DNA of 64,000 nt from Paraburkholderia metrosideri (GCF_904848625.1 NZ_CAJHCP010000001.1:186001-250000), one strand, 5' to 3'; positions 40,582-52,438 are shown, numbered from the stretch's first letter. Notes: generated from the letters alone by a model not told the origin. Made by a program: numbers and translations.

Positions 40582-41820
40582 TCAGCTCTTGGCCGGCTTC
40601 GCAGCCGCGACAGTCGCGTCGGCGCCGGTTTGGGCCGACTTCTTTGCACCGCCATTCGGACCAGCGTTTTCCGCGATGATGCGGGCAACTTCGGCATCGG
40701 CTTCGTTGCCGAACTTGGCGAACACGTCGGTCTCGTAGACCGTGTTCGGTGCCTGGCCAAGATGGCCGCCGTTGTCGTCCCGAATATTCACGTCGACTTG
40801 CATCGACAGGCCGATGCGCAGCGGGTGCTTCTCGATATCCGCCGGATCGAGCGAGATACGTACCGGCAGGCGCTGCACCACCTTGATCCAGTTGCCGGTC
40901 GCGTTTTGCGCGGGCAGCAGCGAGAACGCCGAACCCGTACCGGCCGAGAAGCCGATCACCTTGCCGTGATACACCACCGACGAACCGTACACATCAGCCG
41001 TCATTTCAACCGGCTGGCCGATCCGCATATGGCGCAGTTGCACTTCCTTGAAGTTCGCGTCGACCCACACGCCGTTCAGCGGCACGATCGCCATCAGCGG
41101 GGTACCCGGCGACACGCGCTGGCCGACCTGCACCGAGCGTTTCGCGACGTAGCCGGTGACCGGCGCCGGCAGATTGTTACGCGCGTTGTTCAGGTACGCG
41201 TCGCGGACCTTCGCGGCGGCGGCCTGCACGTTCGGATGGTTCGCGATCGTCGTGTTCGCGGTCAATGCGCGGTTCGACGCCAGTTGTTGCTGGGCCGCAT
41301 CGACGGAAGCTTGCGCGCTCTTCACGGCGTCGCGGGCGTGCGAGATTTCTTCCTGCGACACAGCGCCGGTTTGTGCGACCGTCAGGCGACGCTTCAAATC
41401 GTCCTGAGCGCGCGACAGATCGGACTGGCGCATCGCGACTTGTGCCGCGTACTGGTTGTCGTCGACGAAAATGCCGCGCACCTGACGCACCGTCTGCGCC
41501 AGATTCGCTTCGGTCTGCTCGAGCGTGACGCGTGCGTCAGCCGGATCGAGCACGACGACGGGGTCGCCGGCCTTCACGGTTTGCGTGTCGTCCGCATTCA
41601 CGCTGACCACGGTGCCGGTCACTTGCGGCGTGATCTGAACGACGTTGCCGTTCACGTACGCGTCGTCGGTGCTTTCGGTGAAGCGCGCGACGAGGAAGTA
41701 GTAAAGGCCGTACGCGATCGCGGCAATCAGGATCACGATGACGAGCAGCGTCATCATGCGCTTGCGTTTGCCGTTGTTCGCCGGTTGTTGCGGGGCGGCG
41801 GGCTGCTGGGGGGTGCTCAT
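40582..41820 (-). CDS. emrA: HlyD-family membrane-fusion protein (EmrA type)
   Basis: 412 residues. A Pro/Gln-rich cytoplasmic start, one membrane helix (MTLLVIVILIAAIAYGLYYF), lipoyl-like and coiled-coil hairpin domains (VVSVNADDTQTVKAGDPVVV; LPAPVTGYVAKRSVQVGQRV) and a beta-barrel region, typical of EmrA. It joins the inner pump and the outer-membrane factor. GGAG lies upstream of the ATG. It ends 36 bp before emrB. Confidence 0.93.
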   Translation of the reverse strand: MSTPQQPAAPQQPANNGKRKRMMTLLVIVILIAAIAYGLYYFLVARFTESTDDAYVNGNVVQITPQVTGTVVSVNADDTQTVKAGDPVVVLDPADARVTLEQTEANLAQTVRQVRGIFVDDNQYAAQVAMRQSDLSRAQDDLKRRLTVAQTGAVSQEEISHARDAVKSAQASVDAAQQQLASNRALTANTTIANHPNVQAAAAKVRDAYLNNARNNLPAPVTGYVAKRSVQVGQRVSPGTPLMAIVPLNGVWVDANFKEVQLRHMRIGQPVEMTADVYGSSVVYHGKVIGFSAGTGSAFSLLPAQNATGNWIKVVQRLPVRISLDPADIEKHPLRIGLSMQVDVNIRDDNGGHLGQAPNTVYETDVFAKFGNEADAEVARIIAENAGPNGGAKKSAQTGADATVAAAKPAKS

Positions 41821-41895
41821 TGATGTGCTCCGGGTTCTCTCAAGCGTCGTCGTTTATTCGGATGTTCGTGCGTGTGTTCGGTGCGTTGCGCGCGC

Positions 41896-43404
41896 TCAGT
41901 TCGCTGCGGCGGTGGCGGCGGTGGCCGATGCCGGGGCATCGGTCGGCACCACGAGGCCGGTCTGCGTCGCGTCGAAACCGCCGCCGAGCGCCTTGATGAG
42001 GCCGATCTGCATGTCGCGGCGCTTCATCTTCAGGCCCGTTACCGTCTGTTCGGCGGAGAGGCGGTTCTGGTCGGCGGTCAGCACCTGCAACTGGGGCGAT
42101 AAACCGGCCTTGTAGCGGATCACAGCCAGTTGATAGGCCTTCGTCGACGCTTCGAGCGCGCGCTGGGCGTCGCCCGATTGCTGGTCGATCGAACGGATCG
42201 ACGACACTTGCGTCGCAACGTCCTGCAGCGCGCCGATCAGCGTCTGGTTGTAGTTCGCCACATCGAGATCGAAGTCGGCAAAGCGACCCTTCAACTGCGA
42301 GCGCAACGCGCCGGCGTCGAAGATTGGCAGGTGAATCGCCGGGCCGAACTGGATCTGACGGCTTGCCGAGGTCAGGAAACGGCCCCAGCCGAACGCGTCG
42401 AAACCGAAGCCGGCTGCGAGGTTCACGTCCGGGAAGAATTCGGCTTTTGCTTCCTTCACGTCGTGCATCGCAGCTTCGACCTGCCAGCGCGCGGCGACGA
42501 TATCTGCGCGACGGGCCACGAGGTCAGCGGGAATGTTGTTCGGCAGCGCCACGAGGTCGCCACTGCCGAGCGCCGGCTGGGCGATCTGCAGGCCCCGATC
42601 CGGACCCTTACCGAGCAGTGCGCCCAACTGGTAGCGCACCGTGGTGATCTGGCCGTCCAGTTCAGTCAGGTTCGACTGGCTGGTCGCGATATTGCCGGTC
42701 GCCGTTTGCCGCTCGACGTTGGTGTCGAGGCCGGCAGCCACGCGACCATTGGTAATGCGGCCAATATCCTGACGGTTGGCGATTTCGCGCGCAGCGATGT
42801 CGCGGAACGCATACAACTGCGCGAGTTGGTTGTACGTGCTCGCGACCGACGCGGCGAGCGTCACACGCGCCTGCTGAATGTCGGCCTCAGCGGCCTTTTC
42901 CTGCGATACGGCCTGACCCAGACGCTGACGGTTCTTGCCCCACAGGTCGAGGTCCCACGACGCGCTCGCCAGCACGTTGTTCTCGCTATACCAGGTGCCG
43001 CCGTACGGAGGCGGGTAGAGCGAGTTGGCCGAATAGAGTTCGCGGGTCCATGAATAGCTGGCGTTGACTTTCGGGAACAGCGCCGAGCGCGAGCTCTCGA
43101 TATACGACGAAGCCTTTGCCAGACGCGCTTGCGCCTGAGCGATCGACGGGCTGCCATCCAGCGCTTCCGAAATCAGCTTGGGCAATTGCGGGTCGCCGAA
43201 CTGGTTGGCCCAGTCGAGCGACGGCCACTGGCCGCCCTGGTCGGGCAGACTCTGGGTGGACTCATACTGAGTCGGCGACGATATCTGCTTGTCGCTTTTC
43301 ATACCGAAGTAGTTCGCGCACCCCGTAAGGGCGAGCGCCGTCACCGCAGCGGCGACAGCGGCCCGGCTCGATAGCGCGGGCGCGGACAGGGAAAGGGATT
43401 TCAT
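41896..43404 (-). CDS. OprM/NodT-type outer-membrane efflux lipoprotein
   Basis: 502 residues from ATG 43402-43404. A lipoprotein signal peptide (LALTGC, Cys29) is followed by two repeated outer-membrane efflux (TolC-like) halves (PSIAQAQARLAKASSYIESS; ARRADIVAARWQVEAAMHDV). It forms the outer channel for the EmrAB pair. An in-frame extension upstream is rejected because it would destroy the lipoprotein signal. Between the MarR gene and emrA. Confidence 0.92.
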   Translation of the reverse strand: MKSLSLSAPALSSRAAVAAAVTALALTGCANYFGMKSDKQISSPTQYESTQSLPDQGGQWPSLDWANQFGDPQLPKLISEALDGSPSIAQAQARLAKASSYIESSRSALFPKVNASYSWTRELYSANSLYPPPYGGTWYSENNVLASASWDLDLWGKNRQRLGQAVSQEKAAEADIQQARVTLAASVASTYNQLAQLYAFRDIAAREIANRQDIGRITNGRVAAGLDTNVERQTATGNIATSQSNLTELDGQITTVRYQLGALLGKGPDRGLQIAQPALGSGDLVALPNNIPADLVARRADIVAARWQVEAAMHDVKEAKAEFFPDVNLAAGFGFDAFGWGRFLTSASRQIQFGPAIHLPIFDAGALRSQLKGRFADFDLDVANYNQTLIGALQDVATQVSSIRSIDQQSGDAQRALEASTKAYQLAVIRYKAGLSPQLQVLTADQNRLSAEQTVTGLKMKRRDMQIGLIKALGGGFDATQTGLVVPTDAPASATAATAAAN

Positions 43405-43453
43405 CGCTCGACTCTTTGAGTGGAATGTAATGATGGACGCTGCAAGCAAATAC

Positions 43454-43969
43454 TTACGATTTACCGTCAGAATTGCTTGCTGCATCACGGGTTAGTCCCG
43501 TTTGTTCGCCGGAATTGACGAGCACGCGGCGGAGCATGCTCTTCAGAAAACCCACTTCTTCAGGGGTAAAACCGCTCAGCAGATTGTCCAGTACGCCGTT
43601 GAATATACCTGGCATTCTGGCTGCGATTGCGTGACCTTCGGGTGTCAACGCAAGGCGCACAACCCGTCGGTCTTCATTGCTGCGCACCCGGGTCAGCAGG
43701 CCACGCTTCTCAAGCCGGTCGATCAGCCGCGTGACGGCGCTGGCGTCAATGCCGTATTCGCGGGCCAGTTCGGCGGCCAGCAGGCATTTGCCGCTTGCTA
43801 CCATGAACAGGATGCTGCCTTGCTGACTGGTAATGCCCAACTCGGCCATGCTGCGCTGGGTGATCAGATTCGACATGGTCGATTTCACTCGCGAAAGCAG
43901 ATAGCCGACGCTTTCGCCTAGCTGATACTCGCTGAGATCTGGCGTGGGGGTGGGGGACGGCTCCGTCAT
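43454..43969 (-). CDS. MarR-family transcriptional regulator of the efflux operon
   Basis: 171 residues. A winged helix-turn-helix: MAELGITSQQGSILFMVASG, LAREYGIDASAVTRLIDRLE and KRGLLTRVRSNEDRRVVRLA, the last holding the conserved DxR wing. First gene in a marR - outer-membrane factor - emrA - emrB order, the arrangement of EmrR-type repressors. A dyad overlaps its -10 element, suggesting autorepression relieved by a phenolic ligand. Confidence 0.93.
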   Translation of the reverse strand: MTEPSPTPTPDLSEYQLGESVGYLLSRVKSTMSNLITQRSMAELGITSQQGSILFMVASGKCLLAAELAREYGIDASAVTRLIDRLEKRGLLTRVRSNEDRRVVRLALTPEGHAIAARMPGIFNGVLDNLLSGFTPEEVGFLKSMLRRVLVNSGEQTGLTRDAASNSDGKS

Positions 43970-43992
43970 GATTCTCGTGCGAATGCAATGGT

Positions 43993-44014
43993 TGACTAGG
44001 CAGAATTATAGTCA
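43993..44014. promoter_or_regulatory. Operator-like dyad of the efflux operon
   Basis: TGACTA (43993-43998) and TAGTCA (44009-44014) form a 6-bp inverted repeat with a 10-nt spacer. It overlaps the -10 element of the MarR promoter, so the repressor could block RNA polymerase. Inferred to be bound by the MarR protein. Confidence 0.5.
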
Positions 44015-44034
44015 GCGGTTGGTTGACGCGGCAA
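44005..44034 (-). promoter_or_regulatory. Promoter of the marR-efflux operon
   Basis: On the minus strand: TTGCCG (44029-44034), an 18-nt spacer and TATAAT (44005-44010). It lies 36 bp before the MarR start codon. Confidence 0.6.
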
Positions 44035-44338
44035 GCGTTATTACAGCTTAGGCAAGGATCTTTTTCTTCCGATGCATTTAATGAGGGCCGGGAGTAGAAG
44101 GCGCGCTGTATGGCCGGGTTGAGGTCCGCGCCATCATTTTTCCTGCATGCGACGACGGGCAAGGATGACTGGTCTATCAGGGAATACCCAGAAAGCTTCA
44201 TTCTCCCGTGCTACAATATTGGGTTCCCAAAAGTGCGCTTTGGGCTTGTCGTGGTTTCGTGGTTGTTTTTAGAAGTAGCAAGTAACCGTAAGCAACCGGC
44301 ATAAGCAAGCGGCGCACTCAACTGTCTCCAGGTTTCCT
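44035..44338. other. Region between the efflux promoter and typA
   Basis: 304 bases. TACAAT at 44212-44217 is a possible -10 for typA; its -35 is unclear. Nothing else supported. Confidence 0.35.
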
Positions 44339-46165
44339 ATGACCCGCGCCCTACGCAACATCGCCATCATTGCCCACGTCGACCACGGCAAGACTACCCT
44401 CGTCGACCAGCTCCTCCGTCAGACCGCCACGTTCCGTGACAACCAGGCGGTTGTCGAGCGCGTGATGGACTCGAACGACATCGAAAAAGAACGTGGCATC
44501 ACGATCCTTTCGAAGAACTGCGCGGTCGAATACGAAGGCACGCATATCAACATCGTCGACACCCCGGGCCACGCCGACTTCGGCGGTGAAGTGGAGCGCG
44601 TGCTGTCGATGGTCGACTCGGTGCTGCTGCTGGTCGACGCGGTCGAAGGTCCGATGCCGCAAACGCGCTTCGTGACCAAGAAGGCGCTGGCGCTCGGCCT
44701 GAAGCCGATCGTCGTGATCAACAAGGTGGACCGCCCGGGTGCGCGTATCGACTGGGTGATCAACCAGACGTTCGACCTGTTCGACAAGCTCGGCGCGACC
44801 GACGAACAGCTCGACTTCCCGATCGTTTATGCATCGGGTCTGAACGGCTACGCCGGCCTGACCTCGGACGTGCGCGAAGGCGACATGCGCCCGCTGTTCG
44901 AAGCTGTGCTGCAACACGTGCCGGTTCGCCCGGCCGATCCGAGCGCGCCGCTGCAACTGCAAATCACGTCGCTGGATTACTCGTCGTACGTCGGCCGTAT
45001 CGGCGTGGGCCGTATCACGCGCGGCACGATCAAGCCGGGTATGTCGGTGGCCGTGCGTTCGGGTCCCGATGGCGCGATCCTGAACCGCAAGATCAACCAG
45101 GTGCTGTCGTTCAAGGGCCTCGAGCGCGTGCAGGTCGACTCGGCTGAAGCTGGCGACATCGTGTTGATCAACGGTATTGAAGAAATCGGTATTGGCGTGA
45201 CCATCTGCGCACCGGAACAACCGGAAGCGCTGCCGATGATCACCGTCGACGAACCGACGCTGACCATGAACTTCCTCGTCAACTCGTCGCCGCTGGCCGG
45301 CCGCGAAGGCAAGTTCGTCACGAGCCGTCAGATTCGTGACCGCCTGATGAAGGAACTGAATCACAACGTCGCGCTGCGCGTGAAGGAAACCGGCGACGAA
45401 ACCACGTTCGAAGTGGCGGGCCGCGGTGAACTGCACCTGACCATTCTCGTGGAAAACATGCGTCGCGAAGGCTACGAGCTGGCCGTTTCGCGTCCGCGCG
45501 TGGTGATGCAGGAAATCGACGGCGTGAAGCACGAGCCGTACGAAAACCTGACCGTCGACATGGAAGACGGCCACCAGGGTGGCGTGATGGAAGAGTTGGG
45601 CCGCCGTAAGGGCGAAATGCTCGACATGGCGTCGGACGGCCGTGGTCGTACGCGTCTCGAATATCGTATCTCGGCACGTGGTCTGATCGGCTTCCAGTCG
45701 GAATTCCTGACGCTCACGCGCGGCACGGGCCTGATGAGCCACACGTTCGACTCGTATCAGCCGGTCAAGGAAGGCGCGGTGGGCGAGCGTCGCAACGGCG
45801 TGCTGATTTCGCAGGACGATGGCGCGGCAGTCGCGTACGCACTGTGGAAGCTGCAGGATCGCGGCCGTATGTTCGTGTCGCCGGGTGAGCCGCTGTACGA
45901 AGGCATGATCATCGGTATTCACAGCCGTGATAACGACCTGGTCGTGAACCCGATCAAGGGCAAGCAGCTGACCAACGTGCGTTCGTCGGGTACTGACGAA
46001 GCAGTGCGCCTCGTGCCGCCGATCCAGATGTCGCTGGAATACGCAGTCGAATTTATCGACGACGATGAGCTGGTTGAAGTCACGCCGCAATCGATCCGTC
46101 TGCGCAAGCGTTACCTGAAGGAACACGAGCGCCGCAGCGCAAGCCGTAAGGGCGCGGTGGACTAA
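44339..46165 (+). CDS. typA: Translational GTPase TypA/BipA
   Basis: 608 residues. G domain with [31 protein letters not shown] and NKVDRPGAR, then EF-G-like domains and the BipA-specific C-terminal domain ([40 protein letters not shown]). It acts on 50S subunit assembly at low temperature and under stress. AGG lies seven bases upstream of the ATG, with a terminator hairpin after the stop. Confidence 0.96.
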   Translation: MTRALRNIAIIAHVDHGKTTLVDQLLRQTATFRDNQAVVERVMDSNDIEKERGITILSKNCAVEYEGTHINIVDTPGHADFGGEVERVLSMVDSVLLLVDAVEGPMPQTRFVTKKALALGLKPIVVINKVDRPGARIDWVINQTFDLFDKLGATDEQLDFPIVYASGLNGYAGLTSDVREGDMRPLFEAVLQHVPVRPADPSAPLQLQITSLDYSSYVGRIGVGRITRGTIKPGMSVAVRSGPDGAILNRKINQVLSFKGLERVQVDSAEAGDIVLINGIEEIGIGVTICAPEQPEALPMITVDEPTLTMNFLVNSSPLAGREGKFVTSRQIRDRLMKELNHNVALRVKETGDETTFEVAGRGELHLTILVENMRREGYELAVSRPRVVMQEIDGVKHEPYENLTVDMEDGHQGGVMEELGRRKGEMLDMASDGRGRTRLEYRISARGLIGFQSEFLTLTRGTGLMSHTFDSYQPVKEGAVGERRNGVLISQDDGAAVAYALWKLQDRGRMFVSPGEPLYEGMIIGIHSRDNDLVVNPIKGKQLTNVRSSGTDEAVRLVPPIQMSLEYAVEFIDDDELVEVTPQSIRLRKRYLKEHERRSASRKGAVD

Positions 46166-46222
46166 GCGGTCTTTCGCCTCAACGGATTCGCGGTGCTTCT
46201 TTTGTGAGGCATTGCGTGACAA

Positions 46223-46250
46223 ACAAAAGCCACCCTCGGGTGGCTTTTGT
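46223..46250 (+). terminator. Terminator after typA
   Basis: Stem ACAAAAGCCACC / GGTGGCTTTTGT around CTCG, with T-rich arms on both sides. Confidence 0.75.
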
Positions 46251-46571
46251 CGTTTCCGGGGCTGGAGTGTGGAGCGCGCGCTTTGTTGTCTGTTTGCGAC
46301 AGTTCACGCGTGTTTCAATGCTTGTCCCCATTTTCAACAGAAGACTATTGCGAACGGCGCAATCAGCGTGGAAACGCCGCTGCGACAGGCTTGAGCGGCA
46401 ATCCACCAGCTATCTGCGGTATTCGTTCTGTGCTATGCTCCCCGGGTGCAAAGTTTTAGGTCCTTCCAAGCAAGACTTGATTCGCGCAATCCGCTAAACG
46501 GTCAGGCCGTGTCGCGGAAGGTTCTGTAACCCGCTATTTCTCGAGAAACTCGAAGAAAGGTGAGCGTAAAA
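46251..46571. other. Upstream region of sucA
   Basis: 321 bases without a supported gene. It should contain the promoter of the 2-oxoglutarate dehydrogenase operon; I could not fix it. Confidence 0.35.
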
Positions 46572-49433
46572 ATGATGAAGCAATTCCAGTCGAACTCTTA
46601 TCTGTTCGGCGGCAATGCTCCGTACGTCGAAGAAATGTACGAAGCGTATCTCGATAATCCGGCGTCAGTGCCCGAGAACTGGCGTAGCTATTTCGACGCG
46701 TTGCAGAACGTTCCGGCAACGGACGGTTCCAATGCCAACGACGTGGCCCACGGCCCGATCGTCGAATCGTTTGCTCAACGGGCCAAGGCTAATGCCTTCA
46801 TCCCGCGCACGGCAGCTGGTGGCGAAGACCTCGCTACGGCTCGCAAGCAGGTCTATGTGCAATCCCTCATCGGCGCATATCGCTTCCTCGGCTCGCAATG
46901 GGCCAATCTCGATCCTCTGAAGCGCCGCGAACGTCCCGCTATTCCCGAACTCGAACCCGCGTTCTACGACTTCACCGAAGCCGACATGGACCAGGAGTTC
47001 AGCGCCACGAATCTGTATTTCGGATTCGAGAAGGCGACGCTGCGCGAGATCGTCAAGGCATTGCGTGACACGTACTGCGGCCAGATCGGCGCTGAGTACA
47101 TGTACATTAGCGATCCGGAACAGAAGCGCTGGTGGAAGGAACGCCTGGAGTCGATCCGCTCCACGCCGAATTTCAGCAACGACAAGAAGAAGCACATCCT
47201 GAATCGCCTGACGGCCGCCGAAGGCCTCGAGCGCTTCCTGCACACCAAGTACGTCGGCCAGAAGCGCTTCTCGCTCGAAGGCGGCGAAAGCTTCATCGCG
47301 TCGATGGACGAAGTCGTTCGTCACGGCGGTGCGAAGGGCGTGCAGGAAATCGTCATCGCAATGGCTCACCGTGGCCGTCTGAACGTGCTGGTCAATACGC
47401 TCGGCAAGATGCCGGCTGATCTGTTCGCCGAATTCGAAGGCAAGCACGTCGATGACCTGCCGGCTGGCGACGTGAAATACCACAAGGGTTTCTCGTCGGA
47501 CGTCTCGACCGACGGCGGCCCGGTCCACCTGTCGCTCGCGTTCAACCCGTCGCACCTCGAAATCGTCAACCCGGTGGTCGAAGGTTCGGCGAAGGCCCGT
47601 ATGGACCGTCGCGGCGACGACAGCGGCCTGCAAGTGCTGCCGGTGCAGATCCACGGCGACGCGGCTTTCGCGGGCCAGGGCGTCGTGATGGAAACGCTGA
47701 ACCTCGCGCAAACGCGCGGTTACGGCACGCACGGCACGCTGCACATCGTCATCAACAACCAGATCGGCTTCACCACGTCGGACCCGCGCGACTCGCGCTC
47801 CACGTTGTACTGCTCAGACGTCGTCAAGATGATCGAAGCGCCGGTTCTGCACGTGAACGGTGACGATCCTGAGGCAGTCGTGCTGGCTACGCAAATGGCT
47901 ATCGACTTCCGGATGCAGTTCCACAAGGACGTCGTCGTCGACATCGTCTGCTTCCGCAAGCTGGGTCACAACGAGCAGGACACGCCGGCTGTCACGCAGC
48001 CGCTGATGTACAAGACCATCGCGAAGCACCCGGGCACGCGCGCGCTGTACGCTGAAAAGCTGGTGCAGCAAGGCGTCATCACCGCCGCAGAAGGCGACGA
48101 TTTCGTCAAGGCCTACCGCAAGGCGATGGACGAAGGCCATCACACGGTCGATCCGGTCCTCTCGAACTACAAGAGCAAGTACGCGGTCGACTGGGTTCCG
48201 TTCCTGAACCGCAAGTGGACCGACGCAGCCGACACGGCCGTGCCGCTCGCCGAGCTGAAGCGTCTCGCTGAGCGCATCACGACGGTGCCGGAAAACTTCA
48301 AGGTGCACCCGCTGGTCGAGCGCGTTCTGAACGACCGTCGCGCGATGGGCCGCGGCGAAGCGAAGCTCGACTGGGGCATGGGCGAGCACTTGGCATTCGC
48401 GTCGCTGGTCGCGTCGGGCTATGCAGTGCGCCTGACCGGTCAGGACTCGGGCCGTGGCACGTTCACGCACCGTCACGCTGTGCTGCACGATCAGAACCGC
48501 GAACGCTGGAACGACGGTACGTACGTGCCGCTGCAGAACATCTCCGAAGGTCAGGCGAAGTTCAACGTGATCGACTCGGTGCTGTCGGAAGAGGCAGTGC
48601 TGGGCTTCGAATACGGTTACTCGACCGCTGAACCGAATACGTTCGTCGCGTGGGAAGCGCAGTTCGGCGACTTCGTCAACGGCGCGCAAGTCGTGATCGA
48701 CCAGTTCATCTCGTCGGGCGAAGTGAAGTGGGGCCGCGTGTCGGGTCTCACGATGCTGCTGCCGCACGGCTATGAAGGCCAAGGTCCGGAGCACTCGTCG
48801 GCACGTATCGAGCGCTTCCTGCAACTGTGTGCAGACCACAACATGCAAGTGGTTCAGCCGACCACGCCGGCGCAGATTTTCCACCTGTTGCGCCGTCAGA
48901 TGATCCGCCTGTTCCGCAAGCCGCTGATCGTCGCTACGCCGAAGTCGCTGCTGCGCCACAAGGAAGCCGTGTCGGATCTGTCGGAACTCGCGAAGGGTGC
49001 GTTCCAGCCGATCCTCGGCGAAGTGGACGAAGCGATCGACGCGAAGAAGGTCAAGCGTCTCGTCGCCTGTTCGGGCCGCGTGTACTACGACCTGGTTGCA
49101 CATCGTCGCGAAACCAAGGCGAACGACGTCGCGATCATCCGTATCGAGCAGCTCTATCCGTTCGCGCACAAGCAGTTCGAAGCGGAAATCAAGAAGTACG
49201 ACAACGCGACCGAAGTGGTCTGGGTGCAGGACGAGCCGCAGAATCAAGGCCCGTGGTTCTACATCGAGCACCATCTGAAGGACGGCATGAAGGAAGGACA
49301 GAAGCTGGCATACAGCGGCCGTCCGGCTTCGGCCTCGCCGGCAGTCGGCTACTACGCGAAGCACTACGAGCAGCAGAAGGCGCTGATCGAAGGCGCTTTC
49401 GGCCGCCTCAAGAGCGCGTCGATCGCTAAATAA
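46572..49433 (+). CDS. sucA: 2-oxoglutarate dehydrogenase E1 component
   Basis: 953 residues; thiamine-diphosphate-dependent decarboxylation of 2-oxoglutarate in the TCA cycle. [20 protein letters not shown] at the N terminus is the family's E2-binding start; [40 protein letters not shown] and [20 protein letters not shown] are conserved. GTG 46560 is in frame, but ATG 46572 is preferred because AAAGGTGA (46556-46563) lies eight bases before it. A CGGGAA/TTCCCG-type hairpin (about 49450-49474) lies between it and sucB. Confidence 0.96.
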   Translation: MMKQFQSNSYLFGGNAPYVEEMYEAYLDNPASVPENWRSYFDALQNVPATDGSNANDVAHGPIVESFAQRAKANAFIPRTAAGGEDLATARKQVYVQSLIGAYRFLGSQWANLDPLKRRERPAIPELEPAFYDFTEADMDQEFSATNLYFGFEKATLREIVKALRDTYCGQIGAEYMYISDPEQKRWWKERLESIRSTPNFSNDKKKHILNRLTAAEGLERFLHTKYVGQKRFSLEGGESFIASMDEVVRHGGAKGVQEIVIAMAHRGRLNVLVNTLGKMPADLFAEFEGKHVDDLPAGDVKYHKGFSSDVSTDGGPVHLSLAFNPSHLEIVNPVVEGSAKARMDRRGDDSGLQVLPVQIHGDAAFAGQGVVMETLNLAQTRGYGTHGTLHIVINNQIGFTTSDPRDSRSTLYCSDVVKMIEAPVLHVNGDDPEAVVLATQMAIDFRMQFHKDVVVDIVCFRKLGHNEQDTPAVTQPLMYKTIAKHPGTRALYAEKLVQQGVITAAEGDDFVKAYRKAMDEGHHTVDPVLSNYKSKYAVDWVPFLNRKWTDAADTAVPLAELKRLAERITTVPENFKVHPLVERVLNDRRAMGRGEAKLDWGMGEHLAFASLVASGYAVRLTGQDSGRGTFTHRHAVLHDQNRERWNDGTYVPLQNISEGQAKFNVIDSVLSEEAVLGFEYGYSTAEPNTFVAWEAQFGDFVNGAQVVIDQFISSGEVKWGRVSGLTMLLPHGYEGQGPEHSSARIERFLQLCADHNMQVVQPTTPAQIFHLLRRQMIRLFRKPLIVATPKSLLRHKEAVSDLSELAKGAFQPILGEVDEAIDAKKVKRLVACSGRVYYDLVAHRRETKANDVAIIRIEQLYPFAHKQFEAEIKKYDNATEVVWVQDEPQNQGPWFYIEHHLKDGMKEGQKLAYSGRPASASPAVGYYAKHYEQQKALIEGAFGRLKSASIAK

Positions 49434-49576
49434 CCAGAAACAGCGAACCGGGAAGGCGCTCAGCGCTTTCCCGTGCCGCATCTGGTGATCCAAGTAGATT
49501 CACACGCGGCATACACGGTTCGCAGGCGGTCGTCGTTCACCGCGCCGTCACCCGATACGTATTCAGGATATTCATA

Positions 49577-50857
49577 ATGGCTATTGTTGAAGTCAAGGTT
49601 CCCCAGCTGTCCGAGTCGGTCTCGGAAGCCACGATGCTGCAGTGGAAGAAGAAGCCCGGCGAGGCTATTGCTGTCGACGAAATTCTCATCGAAGTCGAGA
49701 CCGACAAGGTCGTTCTCGAAGTGCCGGCACCCTCGGCTGGCGTGCTCGTACAAGTGATCGCGAACGACGGCGACATCGTCGTGGCCGATCAGGTCATCGC
49801 GAAGATCGACACGGAAGGCACCGCTGGCGCCGCTGCTGTCGAAGCTGAAGTGAAGCCCGCTCCGGTTGCGACGACCGCACCGGCTGCTGCTCCTGCTGCA
49901 CAAGCTGCATCCGCAACGGGTGCAAACACCGCAGCTTCGCCGGCTGCCGGCAAGCTGATGGCCGAAGCGGGCCTGTCGTCCGCCGACGTCGCAGGCACGG
50001 GCCGCGACGGCCGTATCACCAAGGGTGACGTGCTGGGCGCAGGCCAAGCTGCTCCGGCTGCCAAGGCTGCACCGGCACCGGCTGCCGCACCGAAGGCTGC
50101 GAAGCCGTCGCTGCCGGACGTCAAGGGCCCGGCATCGGCCGACCAGTGGCTGAAAGACCGCCCGGAACAACGCGTGCCGATGTCGCGTCTGCGTGCGCGT
50201 ATCGCTGAGCGTCTGCTCGAGTCGCAGCAAACCAACGCCATCCTGACCACGTTCAACGAAGTGAACATGGCTCCGGTGATGGACCTGCGCAACAAGTACA
50301 AAGACAAGTTCGAGAAGGAACATGGCGTGAAGCTCGGCTTCATGTCGTTCTTCGTGAAGGCGGCGGTTCACGCGCTGAAGAAATTCCCGCTCGTGAACGC
50401 GTCGATCGACGGTAACGACATCGTCTATCACGGCTACTTCGACATCGGTATCGCTGTCGGTTCGCCGCGTGGTCTGGTGGTGCCGATCCTGCGTAACGCA
50501 GATCAACTGAGCCTCGCTGAAATCGAAAAGAAGATTGCCGAATTCGGCCAGAAGGCCAAGGACGGCAAGCTGTCGATCGAAGAAATGACCGGCGGTACGT
50601 TCTCGATCTCGAACGGCGGTGTGTTCGGCTCGATGCTGTCGACCCCGATCATCAACCCGCCGCAATCCGCGATTCTCGGCGTGCACGCCACCAAGGAACG
50701 CGCTGTGGTCGAAAACGGCCAGATCGTGATCCGCCCGATGAACTATCTGGCGCTGTCGTACGACCACCGCATCATCGACGGCCGCGAAGCAGTGCTGTCG
50801 CTGGTCGCGATGAAGGACGCGCTGGAAGATCCGGCTCGCCTGCTGCTCGATCTGTAA
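49577..50857 (+). CDS. sucB: Dihydrolipoyllysine succinyltransferase (E2 of 2-oxoglutarate dehydrogenase)
   Basis: 426 residues. One lipoyl domain with the lipoylated Lys44 in [11 protein letters not shown], an Ala/Pro-rich linker, a peripheral-subunit-binding domain ([20 protein letters not shown]), a second linker and the catalytic acyltransferase domain ending with the [15 protein letters not shown] motif (His and Asp of the active site). AGGA precedes the ATG. Encoded between sucA and lpdA. Confidence 0.96.
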   Translation: MAIVEVKVPQLSESVSEATMLQWKKKPGEAIAVDEILIEVETDKVVLEVPAPSAGVLVQVIANDGDIVVADQVIAKIDTEGTAGAAAVEAEVKPAPVATTAPAAAPAAQAASATGANTAASPAAGKLMAEAGLSSADVAGTGRDGRITKGDVLGAGQAAPAAKAAPAPAAAPKAAKPSLPDVKGPASADQWLKDRPEQRVPMSRLRARIAERLLESQQTNAILTTFNEVNMAPVMDLRNKYKDKFEKEHGVKLGFMSFFVKAAVHALKKFPLVNASIDGNDIVYHGYFDIGIAVGSPRGLVVPILRNADQLSLAEIEKKIAEFGQKAKDGKLSIEEMTGGTFSISNGGVFGSMLSTPIINPPQSAILGVHATKERAVVENGQIVIRPMNYLALSYDHRIIDGREAVLSLVAMKDALEDPARLLLDL

Positions 50858-50995
50858 TTGCCATCAGCCCTGGGCCGGCTTGTCATTGCACAAACCGGCA
50901 CCATCTGAGCAGTACGTCTTTCGCATTCCGCAGTACAGGAACGGTGCGCGCCACCAAGTGTGGCCGCGCGCCGTTCCGTCATCAAAAGGATTGTC

Positions 50996-52438
50996 ATGTC
51001 CAAAGAATTTGACGTCGTCGTGATCGGCGCAGGCCCTGGCGGTTACATCGCCGCCATCCGTGCAGCGCAGCTCGGCAAGACCGTCGCATGTATCGAAAAG
51101 TGGAAGAACCCGGCCGGCGCGTTGAAGCTCGGCGGCACGTGTCTGAACGTGGGTTGCATTCCGTCGAAGGCGCTGCTCGCGTCGTCGGAAGAGTTTGAAA
51201 ACGCATCGCATCACCTCGCCGACCACGGCATCTCCGTGGAAAACGTCAAGGTCGATATCGCGAAGATGCTGGCCCGCAAGGAAAGCATCGTCGAGAAGAT
51301 GACGAAGGGTATCGAATTCCTGTTCCGCAAGAACAAGATCACGTGGCTCAAGGGTCACGGCAAGTTCACCGGCAAGACGGACGCCGGCGTGCAGATCGAA
51401 GTCAGCGGCGAAGGCGAGGGTGGTGCAAGCAGCGAAGTCGTGACGGCAAAGAACGTGATCATCGCCACGGGTTCGAAGGCACGCCATCTGCCGAACATTC
51501 CGGTCGACAACAAGATCGTCGCCGACAACGAAGGCGCACTGACGTTCGACTCCGTGCCGAAGAAGCTGGCGGTGATCGGCGCAGGCGTGATCGGTCTGGA
51601 ACTCGGCTCGGTGTGGCGTCGTCTGGGCGCGGAAGTGACCGTGCTCGAAGCGCTGCCGGAATTCCTCGGCGCGGCTGACCAGTCGCTGTCGAAAGAAGCG
51701 GCCAAGCAGTTCAAGAAGCAGGGCCTCGACATCCAGGTCGGCGTGAAGGTCGGCGAAGTGAAGACGACCGACGCAAGCGTGTCGATCGCTTACACGGACA
51801 AGGACGGCAACGCGAAGACGCTCGACGCGGACCGCCTGATCGTGTCGATCGGCCGCGTGCCGAACACCGACAACCTCGGCCTCGAAGCCATCGGCCTGAA
51901 GGCGAACGAACGCGGCTTCATCGACGTCGACGACCACTGCGCGACGGCTGTGCCGAACGTGTACGCGATCGGCGACGTGGTGCGCGGCCCGATGCTCGCG
52001 CACAAGGCTGAAGACGAAGGCGTGCTGGTCGCTGAAATCATTGACGGCCAGAAGCCGCATATCGACTACAACTGCATTCCGTGGGTGATCTACACCGAAC
52101 CGGAAATCGCGTGGGTCGGCAAGACGGAACAGCAACTGAAGGCTGAAGGCCGCGAGATCAAGACGGGCCAGTTCCCGTTCATGGCGAACGGCCGCGCGCT
52201 CGGCATCAACAAGGCGGATGGTTTCGTCAAGATGATCGCCGACGCGAAGACCGACGAACTGCTCGGCGTGCACATCATCTCGGCCAACGCATCGGACCTG
52301 ATCGCGGAAGCCGTGGTGGCGATGGAATTCAAGGCGGCGTCGGAAGACCTCGGCCGCATTTGCCATCCGCATCCGTCGCTGTCGGAAGTCATGCGCGAAG
52401 CCGCGCTGGCCGTCGACAAGCGCGCGCTGAACATGTAA
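50996..52438 (+). CDS. lpdA: Dihydrolipoyl dehydrogenase (E3)
   Basis: 480 residues. FAD-binding [20 protein letters not shown], the redox-active disulfide pair Cys49/Cys54 in [15 protein letters not shown], the NAD site ([15 protein letters not shown]) and the dimerisation domain with the active-site His-Glu in [11 protein letters not shown]. It reoxidises lipoyl groups of SucB. ATG 50996 is chosen over an upstream in-frame ATG because AAAAGGA lies six bases before it. Confidence 0.96.
   Translation: MSKEFDVVVIGAGPGGYIAAIRAAQLGKTVACIEKWKNPAGALKLGGTCLNVGCIPSKALLASSEEFENASHHLADHGISVENVKVDIAKMLARKESIVEKMTKGIEFLFRKNKITWLKGHGKFTGKTDAGVQIEVSGEGEGGASSEVVTAKNVIIATGSKARHLPNIPVDNKIVADNEGALTFDSVPKKLAVIGAGVIGLELGSVWRRLGAEVTVLEALPEFLGAADQSLSKEAAKQFKKQGLDIQVGVKVGEVKTTDASVSIAYTDKDGNAKTLDADRLIVSIGRVPNTDNLGLEAIGLKANERGFIDVDDHCATAVPNVYAIGDVVRGPMLAHKAEDEGVLVAEIIDGQKPHIDYNCIPWVIYTEPEIAWVGKTEQQLKAEGREIKTGQFPFMANGRALGINKADGFVKMIADAKTDELLGVHIISANASDLIAEAVVAMEFKAASEDLGRICHPHPSLSEVMREAALAVDKRALNM

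Noticed and set aside
44351..46222. Long minus-strand frame over typA, and similar frames over sucA, rluB, recC and recB
   Set aside because: Shadows created by high GC codon bias. Their products have Arg/His/Asp-rich composition and no motifs.
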